Part shown: piece after piece, positions 16,092 through 25,682 of the stretch
Position numbering within the stretch: position 1 is the first letter of the stretch
Layout of the letters: each line of letters opens with the position of its first letter
Origin: Desertivirga brevis
Lineage (GTDB): Bacteria; Bacteroidota; Bacteroidia; Sphingobacteriales; Sphingobacteriaceae
Direction of reading: 5' to 3'
Assembly (NCBI RefSeq): GCF_017355835.1
Contig: NZ_JAFEWF010000003.1
Coordinates: 186,001-250,000, forward strand
Length of the DNA: 64,000 bases
Made by a program: the position numbers and the translations under genes
Notes under the pieces: generated by a model
What the model was told of the DNA's origin: nothing
What the model saw: the letters and a program-made list of their open reading frames with translations, nothing else
Databases searched by the model: none

Positions 16092-17087
16092 ATGCAAAAA
16101 ATCTACGCTGCTATAACAGCGGTTCATGGTTACGTTCCAGACTACGTTCTTACTAACCAGGAATTGGAAACAATAGTAGATACCAGTGATGAGTGGATCA
16201 CATCACGCACTGGTATTAAAGAAAGACGGATTTTAAAAGGCGAAGGCCTTGCGACTTCCGATATGGCTGTTCCGGCAGTACAAGGCCTTCTTGAAAAAAG
16301 AGGCATTAGTGCAGAAGAAATAGATCTCATCATTTTCTGTACGTCTACACCAGACATGATCTTCCCTGCCACTGCAAATATTCTTGCTGATAAAATTGGT
16401 GCTAAAAATGCCTGGGGATATGATCTTCAAGCAGCTTGTTCCGGCTTCGTTTTTGGTCTTACAACAGGTGCTCAATTTATCGAGTCGGGCAAACATAAGA
16501 AGGTATTGGTAGTTGGTGGAGATAAAATGTCTTCCATCGTAAACTATGAGGACAGGGCTACCTGTATTATATTTGGTGATGGGTGTGGCTGTGCTTTGTT
16601 AGAACCTAACGAAGAAGGTTTCGGAGTTATAGACTCTATCCTTAAAAGTGACGGTAATGGCAGAAATTATTTGCATTTAAAAGCCGGTGGATCTCTTAAG
16701 CCTGCTACTTATGCCACCATAGATAACCGCGAACATTCAGTTTATCAAGAAGGACAAGCTGTATTTAAGTTTGCAGTTACCAATATGGCCGATGTTGCGG
16801 CTGAGGTGATGGAACGGAATAATCTTACAGCTGATGATATAGCATGGCTGGTTCCTCATCAGGCTAATAAAAGAATTATCGATGCTACAGCTAATCGCTG
16901 TGGTGTAAGTTCAGACAAGGTGATGATTAACATTCATCGTTTTGGAAATACCACGAATGGAACTATTCCATTGTGCCTTTGGGAGTGGGAAAGTAAGCTT
17001 AAGAAAGGAGATAACATTATTCTTGCTGCGTTTGGTGGTGGGTTTACGTGGGGGTCTGCTTACTTGAAATGGGCTTATAATTCGTAA
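16092..17087 (+). CDS. fabH: 3-oxoacyl-ACP synthase III
   Basis: A 331-residue condensing enzyme that starts fatty-acid chains from acyl-CoA and malonyl-ACP. The catalytic triad is visible: Cys116 in [11 protein letters not shown], His in VPHQANKRI, and Asn in [24 protein letters not shown] near residue 36 is the usual CoA-binding block. In Bacteroidetes FabH can use branched primers, but nothing here decides that. It follows plsX after 13 bp. Confidence 0.97.
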   Translation: MQKIYAAITAVHGYVPDYVLTNQELETIVDTSDEWITSRTGIKERRILKGEGLATSDMAVPAVQGLLEKRGISAEEIDLIIFCTSTPDMIFPATANILADKIGAKNAWGYDLQAACSGFVFGLTTGAQFIESGKHKKVLVVGGDKMSSIVNYEDRATCIIFGDGCGCALLEPNEEGFGVIDSILKSDGNGRNYLHLKAGGSLKPATYATIDNREHSVYQEGQAVFKFAVTNMADVAAEVMERNNLTADDIAWLVPHQANKRIIDATANRCGVSSDKVMINIHRFGNTTNGTIPLCLWEWESKLKKGDNIILAAFGGGFTWGSAYLKWAYNS

Positions 17088-17190
17088 CCCAAGTTTAGAA
17101 TAAGCGGGGTAAGAGCGATGAATTCGCTTCTAAATAAACAAACAGAACTAAGGTTCTGAGACTAAATTGTAAAAAGCTTAACCAACAACT

Positions 17191-17682
17191 ATGGACATAA
17201 AACAGATTCAGGAACTTATCCGATTTGTTTCCAAATCAGGTGTAAATGAAGTTTCTATCGAAGAGAAAGAGTTCAAAATAACCATAAAGACTAATCAGGC
17301 TCCTACAGTTGTAAATGCAACTATTCCGGCGGCTCCTGCATTGCCGGTACAGGCTCCTCAAGCTGTTCCAGTGGCAGCACCACAACCGGTTGCTCCTGCA
17401 GCACCTCAGGCTCCTGTAGCTGCACCAGCTGAACAGTCAAACTACATTACGATTAAGTCGCCAATGATCGGTACTTTTTATCGTTCTTCTAGTCCTGATA
17501 AACCTGCATTTGCAGAAGTCGGAGATGAAGTTAAGTCTGGCCAGGTTATTTGTATCATCGAAGCGATGAAGCTTTTCAATGAGATAGAATCTGAAGTTTC
17601 AGGACGTATCGTGAAAGTTCTTGTTGAAAATGCAAGTCCTGTAGAATACGATCAACCACTATTCCTGGTAGATCCAGCATAA
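17191..17682 (+). CDS. accB: Biotin carboxyl carrier protein of acetyl-CoA carboxylase
   Basis: A 163-residue carrier protein. Residues 1-35 are the N-terminal segment ([18 protein letters not shown]). Residues ~35-88 are a Pro/Ala-rich mobile linker. Residues ~90-163 are the biotinyl domain, with the target lysine in [12 protein letters not shown]. It delivers carboxylated biotin from AccC to the carboxyltransferase, whose subunits are not in the window. It lies about 100 bp after fabH and 80 bp before accC. Confidence 0.97.
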   Translation: MDIKQIQELIRFVSKSGVNEVSIEEKEFKITIKTNQAPTVVNATIPAAPALPVQAPQAVPVAAPQPVAPAAPQAPVAAPAEQSNYITIKSPMIGTFYRSSSPDKPAFAEVGDEVKSGQVICIIEAMKLFNEIESEVSGRIVKVLVENASPVEYDQPLFLVDPA

Positions 17683-17696
17683 ATTAAAATCATTTG

Positions 17697-17755
17697 ATGT
17701 GCAAATATGTAGATGATCTTCGTCTGCGTGTTTGCACATTTTCTTGTTTGCACAT
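17697..17755. repeat. Inverted and direct repeats in the accB-accC gap
   Basis: ATGTGCAAA (17697-17705) pairs with TTTGCACAT at 17731-17739, and TTTGCACAT is repeated at 17747-17755, 8 bp before the accC start. The sequence can form either of two alternative 9-bp hairpins in the accBC mRNA. This may be an intergenic repeat remnant or an attenuating/processing structure. Confidence 0.6.
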
Positions 17756-17762
17756 TTAAATT

Positions 17763-19109
17763 ATGTTTAAGAAAATACTGATTGCAAATCGTGGAGAGAT
17801 TGCATTAAGGATAATCCGTACCTGTAAGGAAATGGGGATTAAAACTGTTGCAGTGTATTCCACTGCCGACAGAGAGAGTTTGCATGTTAGATTTGCTGAT
17901 GAAGCAGTTTGTATAGGCCCCCCTGCAAGTAAAGATTCATACTTAAATATTCCCAATATTATTTCGGCAGCAGAAGTTACTAATGCTGATGCTATCCACC
18001 CAGGATACGGCTTCCTTTCAGAGAATGCTAAATTTTCTGCGATCTGCCGTGATTACGGGATTAAGTTTATCGGAGCTACTCCTGAGCAAATCAACGATAT
18101 GGGTGATAAAGCTTCAGCGAAGGAAACGATGAAGAACGCCGGCGTTCCAACTATTCCGGGTTCTGATGGATTGTTAAGCGACGTTAAAGAAGGTATTGTA
18201 GTAGCAAATCAAATTGGCTACCCTGTAATTCTTAAAGCTACAGCCGGTGGTGGTGGTCGTGGAATGCGAATTGTTTGGAAAGATGAAGATTTTGAAGCAG
18301 CCTGGGATTCCGCACGCCAGGAAGCAGGAGCTGCTTTTGGGAACGATGGAATTTATCTTGAGAAATTCGTTGAAGATCCAAGACATATTGAAATTCAAGT
18401 TATAGGAGATCAGTATGGAACCGTCTCTCACTTATCTGAACGTGACTGTTCCATTCAGCGTCGTCACCAGAAGCTTGTTGAAGAATCGCCATCTCCGTTC
18501 ATGACAGAGGCTTTACGTGAGAAAATGGGTGAGGCTGCAGTGAAAGGAGCGAAAGCAGTGAATTACGAAGGTGCAGGAACAATCGAATTCTTGGTAGATA
18601 AGCATCGTAATTTCTACTTTATGGAAATGAATACCCGTATTCAAGTAGAGCATCCGGTAACTGAGGAAGTAATAAATTACGATCTAATTAAGGAGCAGAT
18701 ACGTGTAGCGGCAGGAGTTCCGATTTCTGGAAAAAACTATGCTCCAGCGAAACATGCTATCGAGTGTCGTATTAATGCTGAAGATCCATTTAATGGTTTC
18801 CGTCCTTCTCCTGGAAAGATCACACATTTCCACTCTCCCGGTGGGCATGGGGTAAGGGTTGATACTCACGTTTATGCTGGATATCATATTCCTCCAAACT
18901 ACGACTCTATGATCGCAAAATTGATCTGTACAGGTCAAACACGCGAAGAGGCAATATCCACAATGGAGAGGGCCCTTAGTGAATTTGTGATTGAGGGAAT
19001 TAAAACAACGATCCCCTTCCATATAAAACTAATGAAGGATCCGAACTTCAGGGCCGGAAACTTTACGACGAAGTTTATGGAAAGTTTCGATCTCAATTCA
19101 GCGATCTAA
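17763..19109 (+). CDS. accC: Acetyl-CoA carboxylase, biotin carboxylase subunit
   Basis: A 448-residue ATP-grasp enzyme that carboxylates biotin on AccB. It begins [17 protein letters not shown], then has [10 protein letters not shown], the glycine-rich ATP loop [26 protein letters not shown] and [10 protein letters not shown]. The C-terminal domain has ECRINAEDP. Length is typical. It ends the accBC pair and is followed by a strong terminator. Confidence 0.97.
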   Translation: MFKKILIANRGEIALRIIRTCKEMGIKTVAVYSTADRESLHVRFADEAVCIGPPASKDSYLNIPNIISAAEVTNADAIHPGYGFLSENAKFSAICRDYGIKFIGATPEQINDMGDKASAKETMKNAGVPTIPGSDGLLSDVKEGIVVANQIGYPVILKATAGGGGRGMRIVWKDEDFEAAWDSARQEAGAAFGNDGIYLEKFVEDPRHIEIQVIGDQYGTVSHLSERDCSIQRRHQKLVEESPSPFMTEALREKMGEAAVKGAKAVNYEGAGTIEFLVDKHRNFYFMEMNTRIQVEHPVTEEVINYDLIKEQIRVAAGVPISGKNYAPAKHAIECRINAEDPFNGFRPSPGKITHFHSPGGHGVRVDTHVYAGYHIPPNYDSMIAKLICTGQTREEAISTMERALSEFVIEGIKTTIPFHIKLMKDPNFRAGNFTTKFMESFDLNSAI

Positions 19110-19126
19110 ACGTAAAGAATAATCGT

Positions 19127-19165
19127 AAATACCATTCTAAGAATATAGAATGGTATTTTTGTTTT
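19127..19165 (+). terminator. Rho-independent terminator after accC
   Basis: AAATACCATTCT (19127-19138) pairs perfectly with AGAATGGTATTT (19147-19158) across an 8-nt loop and runs into a T-rich tail. It ends the accB-accC transcript, 15 bp before tatC. Confidence 0.85.
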
Positions 19166-19172
19166 TATTAAA

Positions 19173-20054
19173 ATGAGCGATAAGAAACCTACTGATATAA
19201 TAACGGCCATCAAGCAAAAAGGACAGAGCCTTGAAGCGGAAATGTCCTTCTTCGACCATTTGGAAGAATTACGATGGCATTTGATCAGATCTGTAGCAGC
19301 AATTCTGGTATTTACGGTGGTAGCTTTTTGCTACTACGATTTCATCTTCGGTGAAATTATAATGGGCCCCAAGAAGCCAGAGTTCTGGACTTATCGAATG
19401 ATGTGCCAGCTTGCGGAAAGATTTGATTTAGGAGATGGTTTTTGTATAAAAGAGATTCCCTTTAATATCATTAATACCGAGTTATCCGGACAATTCACGT
19501 TGCAAATGAACTCTTCGCTATTAATGGGCTTGGTTTTCGGAATTCCTTATTTGCTATTTGAGGTTTGGCGATTTGTGAAGCCAGGCCTCACGGATAAAGA
19601 AAGTTCTGCAGCTTCTGGTTTTGTAATTTACGCAAGTTTGCTCTTTTTGGTAGGCCTGCTGTTTGGCTATTACATTATTGCTCCTCTTTCCGTAAGTTTT
19701 CTTGCTAATTATACGGTAAGTAGTATCATTCAGAATCAGATCACGATAGATTCCTATTTGTCGACAGTGGGGACACTGAGTATCGGTACTGGAATTACTT
19801 TTGAGCTACCTATAATAATATACATACTATCCAAGTTAGGATTAATGACGCCTGCATTTATGCGTGCTTCCAGACGTTATGCTATTGTTATAATTTTGGT
19901 AATTGCGGCAGTGGTAACTCCTACGCCTGACATGTTACCTATGATAACCATAACTTTGCCTTTATATCTACTATTTGAGATGAGTATTATTGTCTCAGCC
20001 CGAGTGGAACGTAAGCGCCAAAAAGCAGAACTTGATTTTTATAAAAGAACCTAA
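19173..20054 (+). CDS. tatC: Twin-arginine translocase subunit TatC
   Basis: A 293-residue inner-membrane protein that recognises twin-arginine signal peptides. It has FFDHLEELRWHLIRSV (the conserved N-terminal ExLR block), the loop segment FEVWRFVKPGLTDKE, and six hydrophobic spans. The C-terminal spans include RASRRYAIVIILVIAAVVTPTPDM (seen as RRYAIVI and VVTPTPDM). The tail is basic and cytoplasmic. The tatA partner is not visible here. rpiB follows after 13 bp. Confidence 0.95.
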   Translation: MSDKKPTDIITAIKQKGQSLEAEMSFFDHLEELRWHLIRSVAAILVFTVVAFCYYDFIFGEIIMGPKKPEFWTYRMMCQLAERFDLGDGFCIKEIPFNIINTELSGQFTLQMNSSLLMGLVFGIPYLLFEVWRFVKPGLTDKESSAASGFVIYASLLFLVGLLFGYYIIAPLSVSFLANYTVSSIIQNQITIDSYLSTVGTLSIGTGITFELPIIIYILSKLGLMTPAFMRASRRYAIVIILVIAAVVTPTPDMLPMITITLPLYLLFEMSIIVSARVERKRQKAELDFYKRT

Positions 20055-20067
20055 TACAACAAAGAAA

Positions 20068-20505
20068 ATGGCTACTAATAACGTCTCAATTGCAATTGGA
20101 TCTGATCATGCAGGCTTCAACTACAAAGAAATGTTGAAGGAATACCTGACCAACTATGAATTAAAGGACTTTGGTACTTACAGTGCAGAATCTGCAGATT
20201 ATCCGGATTTCGCTCACCCTGTTGCGTCAGCGGTTGAGAATGGAGAATTTACATTAGGGATCCTTGTATGTGGGAGCGCTAACGGCGTTGCAATAACTGC
20301 GAACAAGCACCAGGGAGTAAGAGCGGCGATTAGCTGGACGGAAGAAATTGCGGAGCTTGCTCGTCAACACAATAATGCTAACGTATTATGTATTCCAGCA
20401 AGATTTGTATCAACAGAAGCAGCGAAGTTAATTACTCAGAAGTTTATAGACACAGAGTTTGAGGGGGGAAGGCATGCTACACGAGTTGGAAAAATTTCCT
20501 GTTAA
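20068..20505 (+). CDS. rpiB: Ribose-5-phosphate isomerase B
   Basis: A 145-residue sugar-phosphate isomerase that interconverts ribose-5-phosphate and ribulose-5-phosphate. It begins MATNNVSIAIGSDHAGFNYKE and has LVCGSANGVAITANK with the catalytic Cys, then HNNANVLCIPARF. The frame is open upstream into tatC, but the ATG at 20068 starts the conserved sequence and leaves a 13-bp gap, so I chose it. The M28 peptidase begins 4 bp after the stop, suggesting coupling. Confidence 0.93.
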   Translation: MATNNVSIAIGSDHAGFNYKEMLKEYLTNYELKDFGTYSAESADYPDFAHPVASAVENGEFTLGILVCGSANGVAITANKHQGVRAAISWTEEIAELARQHNNANVLCIPARFVSTEAAKLITQKFIDTEFEGGRHATRVGKISC

Positions 20506-20509
20506 GATT

Positions 20510-22087
20510 ATGATTAAGAAAAGTATAGCTATCGGTATTCTTATATCAGCACTTTCTGTTGGCGCGTATGCTCAAGCAGATCCTGTTGCCCAAAAGTATG
20601 GCAGCTATATTGATACGGTTTCTGCACGCAAGCATTTATCGATCCTTGCATCTGATGAATTTGAAGGAAGGGAAACAGGTAAACCAGGGGCAGCTAAGGC
20701 AGCTAATTATATTGCTGGTGAATTCAAAAAGTTAGGGCTGGTACCTCCTGTTAATAACAGCTACTTTCAAAAGGTTGGACTTGAGGAAAAGGCACTTAAG
20801 TTTAAGAGCTTTCTGGTAAATGGAAAGCCTCTATTTTTCCTTCAGGATTTTTACGCGAGATCTATTGCTAAGCCTGTAAATATTAATACATCTGAAGTTG
20901 TTTTCGTTGGATACGGTATCTCTGATGCGAAGTATGACGATTTGAAGGGTATTGATATAAAGGGTAAAGTAGTGATGGTGATCAACTATGGAGAGCCTTC
21001 TAAAAATGGCACTTTCACAGTTACTGGTTCAAAGGAGAACTCAGACTGGTCGAAGAATGTAAATAAAAGATTTGAACTACTAAGATCAAAGGGCCCCGCT
21101 TTGATCCTTGCCGTTAACGAAAGGTTAGCGTCCCATTTGCAAACTAATAAGGGGCATCTTGGAGAGCCTGTACTTGGATTGAAGAAAGAGCAGCCAGCTA
21201 CATCTGAGGCGACTCCTATCATTCAAATCACAAGCACGGCAGCTGACAAGTTTCTAAAGCCGACAGGTAGAACCTTTGCCAGCATTAAGCAGCAAATAGA
21301 TAATTCCGGAAAGCCCGCCTCACAGAAGGTTAAGGTGAAGTTTACAACATCTTTCGGTTCGCAGACCAAGGATGTTGAAGCTGTTAATGTAATGGGCTAT
21401 CTTGAAGGATCTGATCTTAAAGATGAGGTTCTGGTTCTTTCCGCACATTATGACCACGTAGGAATGAATCCTGCCGGCCCTGATAAGGTATTTAATGGTG
21501 CAGATGATGATGGTTCTGGAACTACAGGCGTAATTGAACTTGCGGAAGCTTTTAGTCAAGCTAAAAAAGAAGGAAAAGGACCTCGGAGAAGTATACTTTT
21601 TTTGCTGGTAGTGGGGGAGGAAAAGGGTTTGTTAGGCTCTGAATGGTATTCAGATCATCCTGTATTTCCGCTTAAGAATACGATTACAGATTTGAATATT
21701 GATATGATTGGCAGGGTTGATCCCACTCATAAATCGGATCCTAATTATTGTTATCTTATAGGTTCTGATAAATTAAGTACAGACCTGCATAAGATCAGCG
21801 AGAACGCAAACTCAACCTATACGAATCTAAAGATTGATTATAAGTACAATGACCCGAATGATCCTGAAAGGATCTATTATCGTTCTGATCATTACAATTT
21901 TGCGAAGCATGGAATTCCAATTATATTTTATTTTAATGGAATACATGAAGACTATCACCAGGTAGGAGATGAGGTGTCAAAGATTGATTTTCCAATGCTG
22001 GTTAAACGAGCAGGCTTAGTTTACTATACAGCCTGGGATTTAGTAAACAGGGATAAAGCACCGGTAGTGGATGTACATAAAGATTAA
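20510..22087 (+). CDS. Exported M28-family metallopeptidase with PA domain
   Basis: A 525-residue secreted peptidase from the ATG at 20510, which begins a signal peptide (MIKKSIAIGILISAL, cleavage after AYAQ). The longer frame from 20459 would put 17 residues before the signal and is rejected. A PA-type insert lies around residues 115-240. The peptidase domain has zinc ligands in SAHYDHVG, NGADDDGSGT, VGEEKGLLGSEW and LNIDMIGR, with the last His in DEDYHQ-like EDYHQVGDE. It is probably a periplasmic aminopeptidase. A strong bidirectional terminator follows. Confidence 0.92.
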   Translation: MIKKSIAIGILISALSVGAYAQADPVAQKYGSYIDTVSARKHLSILASDEFEGRETGKPGAAKAANYIAGEFKKLGLVPPVNNSYFQKVGLEEKALKFKSFLVNGKPLFFLQDFYARSIAKPVNINTSEVVFVGYGISDAKYDDLKGIDIKGKVVMVINYGEPSKNGTFTVTGSKENSDWSKNVNKRFELLRSKGPALILAVNERLASHLQTNKGHLGEPVLGLKKEQPATSEATPIIQITSTAADKFLKPTGRTFASIKQQIDNSGKPASQKVKVKFTTSFGSQTKDVEAVNVMGYLEGSDLKDEVLVLSAHYDHVGMNPAGPDKVFNGADDDGSGTTGVIELAEAFSQAKKEGKGPRRSILFLLVVGEEKGLLGSEWYSDHPVFPLKNTITDLNIDMIGRVDPTHKSDPNYCYLIGSDKLSTDLHKISENANSTYTNLKIDYKYNDPNDPERIYYRSDHYNFAKHGIPIIFYFNGIHEDYHQVGDEVSKIDFPMLVKRAGLVYYTAWDLVNRDKAPVVDVHKD

Positions 22088-22130
22088 AAATAAAGGTCGG
22101 AAGTCATAACTTTCGACCTTTATTTTTAAT
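22086..22130. terminator. Bidirectional terminator
   Basis: A 19-bp stem with one G-T pair joins 22086-22104 and 22109-22127 around a CATA loop. It has A-rich and T-rich flanks on both sides. It sits between the M28 gene (+) and the convergent gene ending at 22144 (-), so it should serve both. Confidence 0.85.
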
Positions 22131-22143
22131 GCATTGCAAGTTT

Positions 22144-22623
22144 TTAGAATGTAATGCGCACCGAAAGCCCGAGTCCATTTCCATTGAAGTCGGGTGAGGG
22201 CGAGAGTTCAAGTGACGGTTTCCAGTCAAGAGATAAATTGATTGGCGCCGTATCAAATTTGTAGTCTAATCCAATCACACCATCAGCACTTAAATATAAC
22301 TGATTCTCGTCTTTAACTTTATTACGGTAGTTCCCTATAGATCCGCCGCCCCCATAATACCATCTTATTCCCGGAACTTCATCAAATCCAAGCGGAAGGT
22401 GCTTTTCGTAAAGTCCTGTCAGACGAATTAAGGAATACTTATTCCGGTTTTTTAAGTCAAGAATAATATCTAAGGCCTTATCTGAATCCAGGAAGGTTTT
22501 GAAGGTTACACCAGATGCGTCGCCAAGTCGCACTCCTATGGCATTCTGATATTGGGCTTTAGTGGAGCTGGTTGTTAGCAAGAAGATGCCTGTAAAAAGG
22601 AAAAATAAAATAGACTTTTTCAT
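22144..22623 (-). CDS. Small outer-membrane beta-barrel-like protein
   Basis: A 159-residue exported protein with a signal peptide (MKKSILFFLFTGIFLL, cleavage near STKAQ). The mature part has alternating beta-type stretches (AIGVRLGDASGVTFKTFL, LIRLTGLYEKHLPL, GLDYKFDTAPINLSLDWKP as separate strands). It ends LGLSVRITF, with the C-terminal Phe typical of barrel proteins. I do not recognise a specific family. It is probably a small outer-membrane protein of unknown role. Confidence 0.7.
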   Translation of the reverse strand: MKKSILFFLFTGIFLLTTSSTKAQYQNAIGVRLGDASGVTFKTFLDSDKALDIILDLKNRNKYSLIRLTGLYEKHLPLGFDEVPGIRWYYGGGGSIGNYRNKVKDENQLYLSADGVIGLDYKFDTAPINLSLDWKPSLELSPSPDFNGNGLGLSVRITF

Positions 22624-22807
22624 AAACTCAATTAGAATTGATAGAATACAGTGCGAAGGTAAAATAGTTTTTGTAAAAAAGGCTTGTAGTATCGCCCAGT
22701 GGACTTTGCAACCTATATCACAAGATTTTATTGTTCCAGTACAAGCTTTAAGGGTTTTAGTCGTTAGGGTTTAAAGCAGTCGGTTTGACTGAAATAACAT
22801 TCACCAG

Positions 22808-22840
22808 TTGAAGTACACGCAAAAATTTTATGTAAGTTTG
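22808..22840 (+). promoter_or_regulatory. Promoter of the FKBP lipoprotein pair
   Basis: TTG at 22808-22810 and TAAGTTTG at 22833-22840 are 22 bp apart, in the range of Bacteroidetes -33/-7 promoters. The start codon is at 22857. Confidence 0.6.
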
Positions 22841-22856
22841 CGCTTCGAGGAATAAC

Positions 22857-23321
22857 ATGAAAAAGTTTTTAGGATTTGCCGTAATGCTATTGCTGATTAT
22901 AGGCGGCTGTAAAAAGTCGGAGCCCTATGATTTTGAAAAGCAGTTAGCTATTGATGAAGGACTTATTAAGAAATTTTTATCCGACAACAACCTTACCGCG
23001 CAAAGGGATACAAGTGGAATTTATTATATCATTAGTGCTCCAGGTTCTGGTACTGTCAGGTATACCGCCAACACCAGTGTTACTGTTAAATACAAGTTGC
23101 ATTTGTTGAATGGTACTGAGATCCCTCAAGGTACCGGGCCTGTCAGCTTTGCATTAGGAGGTGTTATTGATGGTTGGAAAATTGGGATTCCCAAGATACA
23201 GCCGGGAGGGAAAATTAGACTTTTAATTCCTTCAGGATATGCTTATGGGCCTAATCCAACTGGTGGTATCCCAGCTAATTCTGTGTTGGATTTCGATATT
23301 GAGCTTCTAGGCGTAAATTAA
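22857..23321 (+). CDS. FKBP-type peptidyl-prolyl isomerase lipoprotein
   Basis: A 154-residue lipoprotein with lipobox LIIGGC (Cys18). The C-terminal ~90 residues are an FKBP domain: VKYKLHLLNGTEI, then VIDGWKIGIPKIQPGGKIRLLIPS (seen as VIDGW and GGKIRLLIP), YAYGP and IPANSVLDFDIELL. The usual F-x-S-S segment after the first strand is altered (EIPQGTG). It should act on proteins in the periplasm or at the outer membrane. The next gene encodes a two-domain relative 15 bp downstream. Confidence 0.88.
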   Translation: MKKFLGFAVMLLLIIGGCKKSEPYDFEKQLAIDEGLIKKFLSDNNLTAQRDTSGIYYIISAPGSGTVRYTANTSVTVKYKLHLLNGTEIPQGTGPVSFALGGVIDGWKIGIPKIQPGGKIRLLIPSGYAYGPNPTGGIPANSVLDFDIELLGVN

Positions 23322-23336
23322 TTTTCAAGTGATAAA

Positions 23337-24284
23337 ATGAAATCACCTTTATATAAACTTCCTTTATTATTCTTTTCTGTTTTGGTGCTGGCCACTAGCT
23401 GTCAAAAAGAATATGAGTCCGTTGAAGAAATAGATACAAAAAATATAAGTGATTATATTTCTAAAAGTAATCTAACCTATACTAAAAACGATTCTCTTAA
23501 CATCTGGTATTCTGTGGTAAAACCAGGTGCTGGCGCTGATCTTAAGTTTTCAGAAATTGTACCTTTGGTGTTTACTGTAAGGTCTTTAGATGGCCGTTAC
23601 GCTTCGGTGGACACCTTTGCCTCTTCAAACCGGTATGGTTCTTTAGGGGAAGGATTTACGACTAATGACCACCTTGGGTATTTTGGATCAGAGAAAGGGT
23701 ATCCTAACGCTTTAAAGTACGCTGTAGTAAACTTCTTAAAGAAAAGAGGAGGTGAAATTAAGGTAATTGTGCCTTCTCGTTTGGCCTATGGTGTTAACGG
23801 AGCAGGGACGATCCCTAGTAATGCTTCCTTGGAATACCATATCAGGGTAATCAACGAAAAGGACATCATTAACTATGATGATTTGAGTTTGAGAAACTTC
23901 ATGACATCAAATGGGCTTTCGGGTTTTACTAAGATTCAAAAAGGAGATAGTATAGTGTATTACAAGATATCTAATCCGGGTACCGGTAGCTCAATAACAA
24001 GAGATTCAACAGTGTCTACAGTTTTTACTGGAAGATTTCTGAATGGTGTTATCTTTCAACAAAATTCTGAATCCGAAGCTTATACTAGTGTGTTATCTGG
24101 GGTAATTCCGGGGTGGCAGTTAGCTATTCCAATGATAAAAGAAGGAGGAAGTATCCGAATTCTTATTCCATCCAGCCTTGCTTATGGTATTTACGGTCTT
24201 AGGGATAATAGAACTGGTGTCGTACAGTTTCCACCGGCCTCCTGCTTAGATTTTGACGTACAGGTTATCAATGTAGCCAAGTAG
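23337..24284 (+). CDS. Two-domain FKBP-type lipoprotein
   Basis: A 315-residue lipoprotein (lipobox VLATSC, Cys22) with two FKBP-like domains, about residues 40-175 and 185-315. Domain 2 keeps VIPGWQLAIP, GGSIRILIPSSLAYG and CLDFDVQVI. Domain 1 keeps EIKVIVPSRLAYG and IPSNASLEYHI but lacks the VIxGW core, where it has a YPNALKYAV segment, so it may not be an active isomerase. It forms an operon with the single-domain gene before it. Its role is probably chaperoning of exported proteins (inference). Confidence 0.85.
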   Translation: MKSPLYKLPLLFFSVLVLATSCQKEYESVEEIDTKNISDYISKSNLTYTKNDSLNIWYSVVKPGAGADLKFSEIVPLVFTVRSLDGRYASVDTFASSNRYGSLGEGFTTNDHLGYFGSEKGYPNALKYAVVNFLKKRGGEIKVIVPSRLAYGVNGAGTIPSNASLEYHIRVINEKDIINYDDLSLRNFMTSNGLSGFTKIQKGDSIVYYKISNPGTGSSITRDSTVSTVFTGRFLNGVIFQQNSESEAYTSVLSGVIPGWQLAIPMIKEGGSIRILIPSSLAYGIYGLRDNRTGVVQFPPASCLDFDVQVINVAK

Positions 24285-24323
24285 CTGCACAAATGCTAGT
24301 ATTAAGGTTGGCTTGATATTATA

Positions 24324-24360
24324 AAAGGCATTGGACTTAATTTCAATGCCTTTCTTATTT
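24324..24360. terminator. Convergent terminator
   Basis: AAAGGCATTG (24324-24333) pairs with CAATGCCTTT (24344-24353) across a 10-nt loop, with a T-rich tail. It lies between the FKBP gene (+) and the photolyase gene (-). Confidence 0.75.
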
Positions 24361-24362
24361 TC

Positions 24363-25682
24363 TTAACTTTTTGCTAAACCTACTTTGTAAGCATTTAATG
24401 CTCGTTGCCGGGCAAACTTATGGTCCACAATAGGTTGAGCATATTTAAATGGATCGCTAAACTCAGGAACCCATTTCTTTACATACTCCAGCTTCGGATC
24501 GAACTTCTTTGTTTGTAGGTCAGGGCTAAACACACGGAAGTAAGGTGCAGCATCATTGCCTGTTCCTGCAGCCCATTGCCAACCTCCAACATTGCTTGCC
24601 TGATCGTAATCAATTAATTTCCTGGCGAAGTATGCTTCACCCCATCTCCAGTCAATCAAAAGATGTTTGCAGAGGAAGCTGGCGGTGATCATTCTTACCC
24701 TGTTGTGCATCCAACCTGTGGCGTTTAACTGTCGCATGCCAGCATCTACTATTGGGTAGCCAGTATTTCCCTCACACCAGGCTTTATAATCCTCTTCACG
24801 ATTTAACCAGGGAATATTATCGAATTCCTTCCTGAAGGATGATTTTGCAGAATACGGGAAGTGCCAAAGTATCATTGCATAAAAGTCCCGCCATATTAGC
24901 TCCGAGAGCCATGTTTTTTCTTTTGCATGGAAAGCGTCGTAACCCGCTTCACGAATACTGATGGTTCCGAACCGAAGGTTTACCCCAATTCTGGAAGTCC
25001 CGTCGAGTGCAGGTGAGTCGCGGGTATTACTGTATTCTTCGATCACCTCCTTATATTCTCTGTCGGGGAAGGTAAGTAAGCTGCTTTGAAATCCTAGTTG
25101 TTCGAGACCCGGAATGACAAAAGGTGATGTTTGCAGGAAGTTGTTGTAGTACTTTTCAGTAGGATAGGCTTTCAAATGAAAATCCGGGTTTAGCTTTTCC
25201 AGCCATTTACGTTTGTATGGGGTAAATACAGTGTAAGGCTTGCCGTCTTCCTTCAATACCTCGTTCTTTTCGAAAATCACATGATCCTTAAAGGTGCGAA
25301 GCTCAACTCCCTTTGTTTTCAATATATCAGCGATCGATTCGTCCCTCGTTTTAGCATAGGGTTCAAAGTCATGATTAGTGAAAGCGGCTTTGATATCGTA
25401 GTCATTCAAAAGCTCTGTCCATGCTGCTTGCGGTGTTCCGTGTTTTACAATGATTGACGAGCCGTGCTTCTGCAATTCCTGATCAAGCTTAATTATAGCG
25501 TTGCGAATAAAAGTTACTCTTGGATCATCATTGTCTTGCAGCTTATCCAGGATGAGCGTGTCGAATATAAATAGGGGGAGGACTGGATAACCAGACTTTA
25601 ATGCGTGGTATAAACCGGTGTTGTCCTCTAACCGCAAATCTCTCCTGAACCAAAAAATACTAACCTGTTGTTTTTCGGGCAT
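24363..25682 (-). CDS. phrB: Deoxyribodipyrimidine photolyase (CPD class I-like)
   Basis: A 439-residue light-dependent DNA-repair enzyme. Residues ~5-130 are the antenna-binding domain (FWFRRDLRLEDN). Residues ~220-430 bind FAD: SRIGVNLRFGTIS, ELIWRDFYAMILWH, MHNRVRMI and DYDQASNVGGWQWAAGTG, with the Asn near flavin N5 and the tryptophan chain intact. All canonical residues are present, unlike the relative at 27753. Its 5' end overlaps the upstream oxidoreductase gene by 23 bp, which implies translational coupling. Confidence 0.95.
   Translation of the reverse strand: MPEKQQVSIFWFRRDLRLEDNTGLYHALKSGYPVLPLFIFDTLILDKLQDNDDPRVTFIRNAIIKLDQELQKHGSSIIVKHGTPQAAWTELLNDYDIKAAFTNHDFEPYAKTRDESIADILKTKGVELRTFKDHVIFEKNEVLKEDGKPYTVFTPYKRKWLEKLNPDFHLKAYPTEKYYNNFLQTSPFVIPGLEQLGFQSSLLTFPDREYKEVIEEYSNTRDSPALDGTSRIGVNLRFGTISIREAGYDAFHAKEKTWLSELIWRDFYAMILWHFPYSAKSSFRKEFDNIPWLNREEDYKAWCEGNTGYPIVDAGMRQLNATGWMHNRVRMITASFLCKHLLIDWRWGEAYFARKLIDYDQASNVGGWQWAAGTGNDAAPYFRVFSPDLQTKKFDPKLEYVKKWVPEFSDPFKYAQPIVDHKFARQRALNAYKVGLAKS

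Noticed and set aside
19990..20067. Longer rpiB start inside tatC
   Set aside because: Would add 26 residues unlike RpiB; the ATG at 20068 begins the conserved sequence.
20459..20509. Longer M28 peptidase start overlapping rpiB
   Set aside because: It would place 17 residues before a clear signal peptide.
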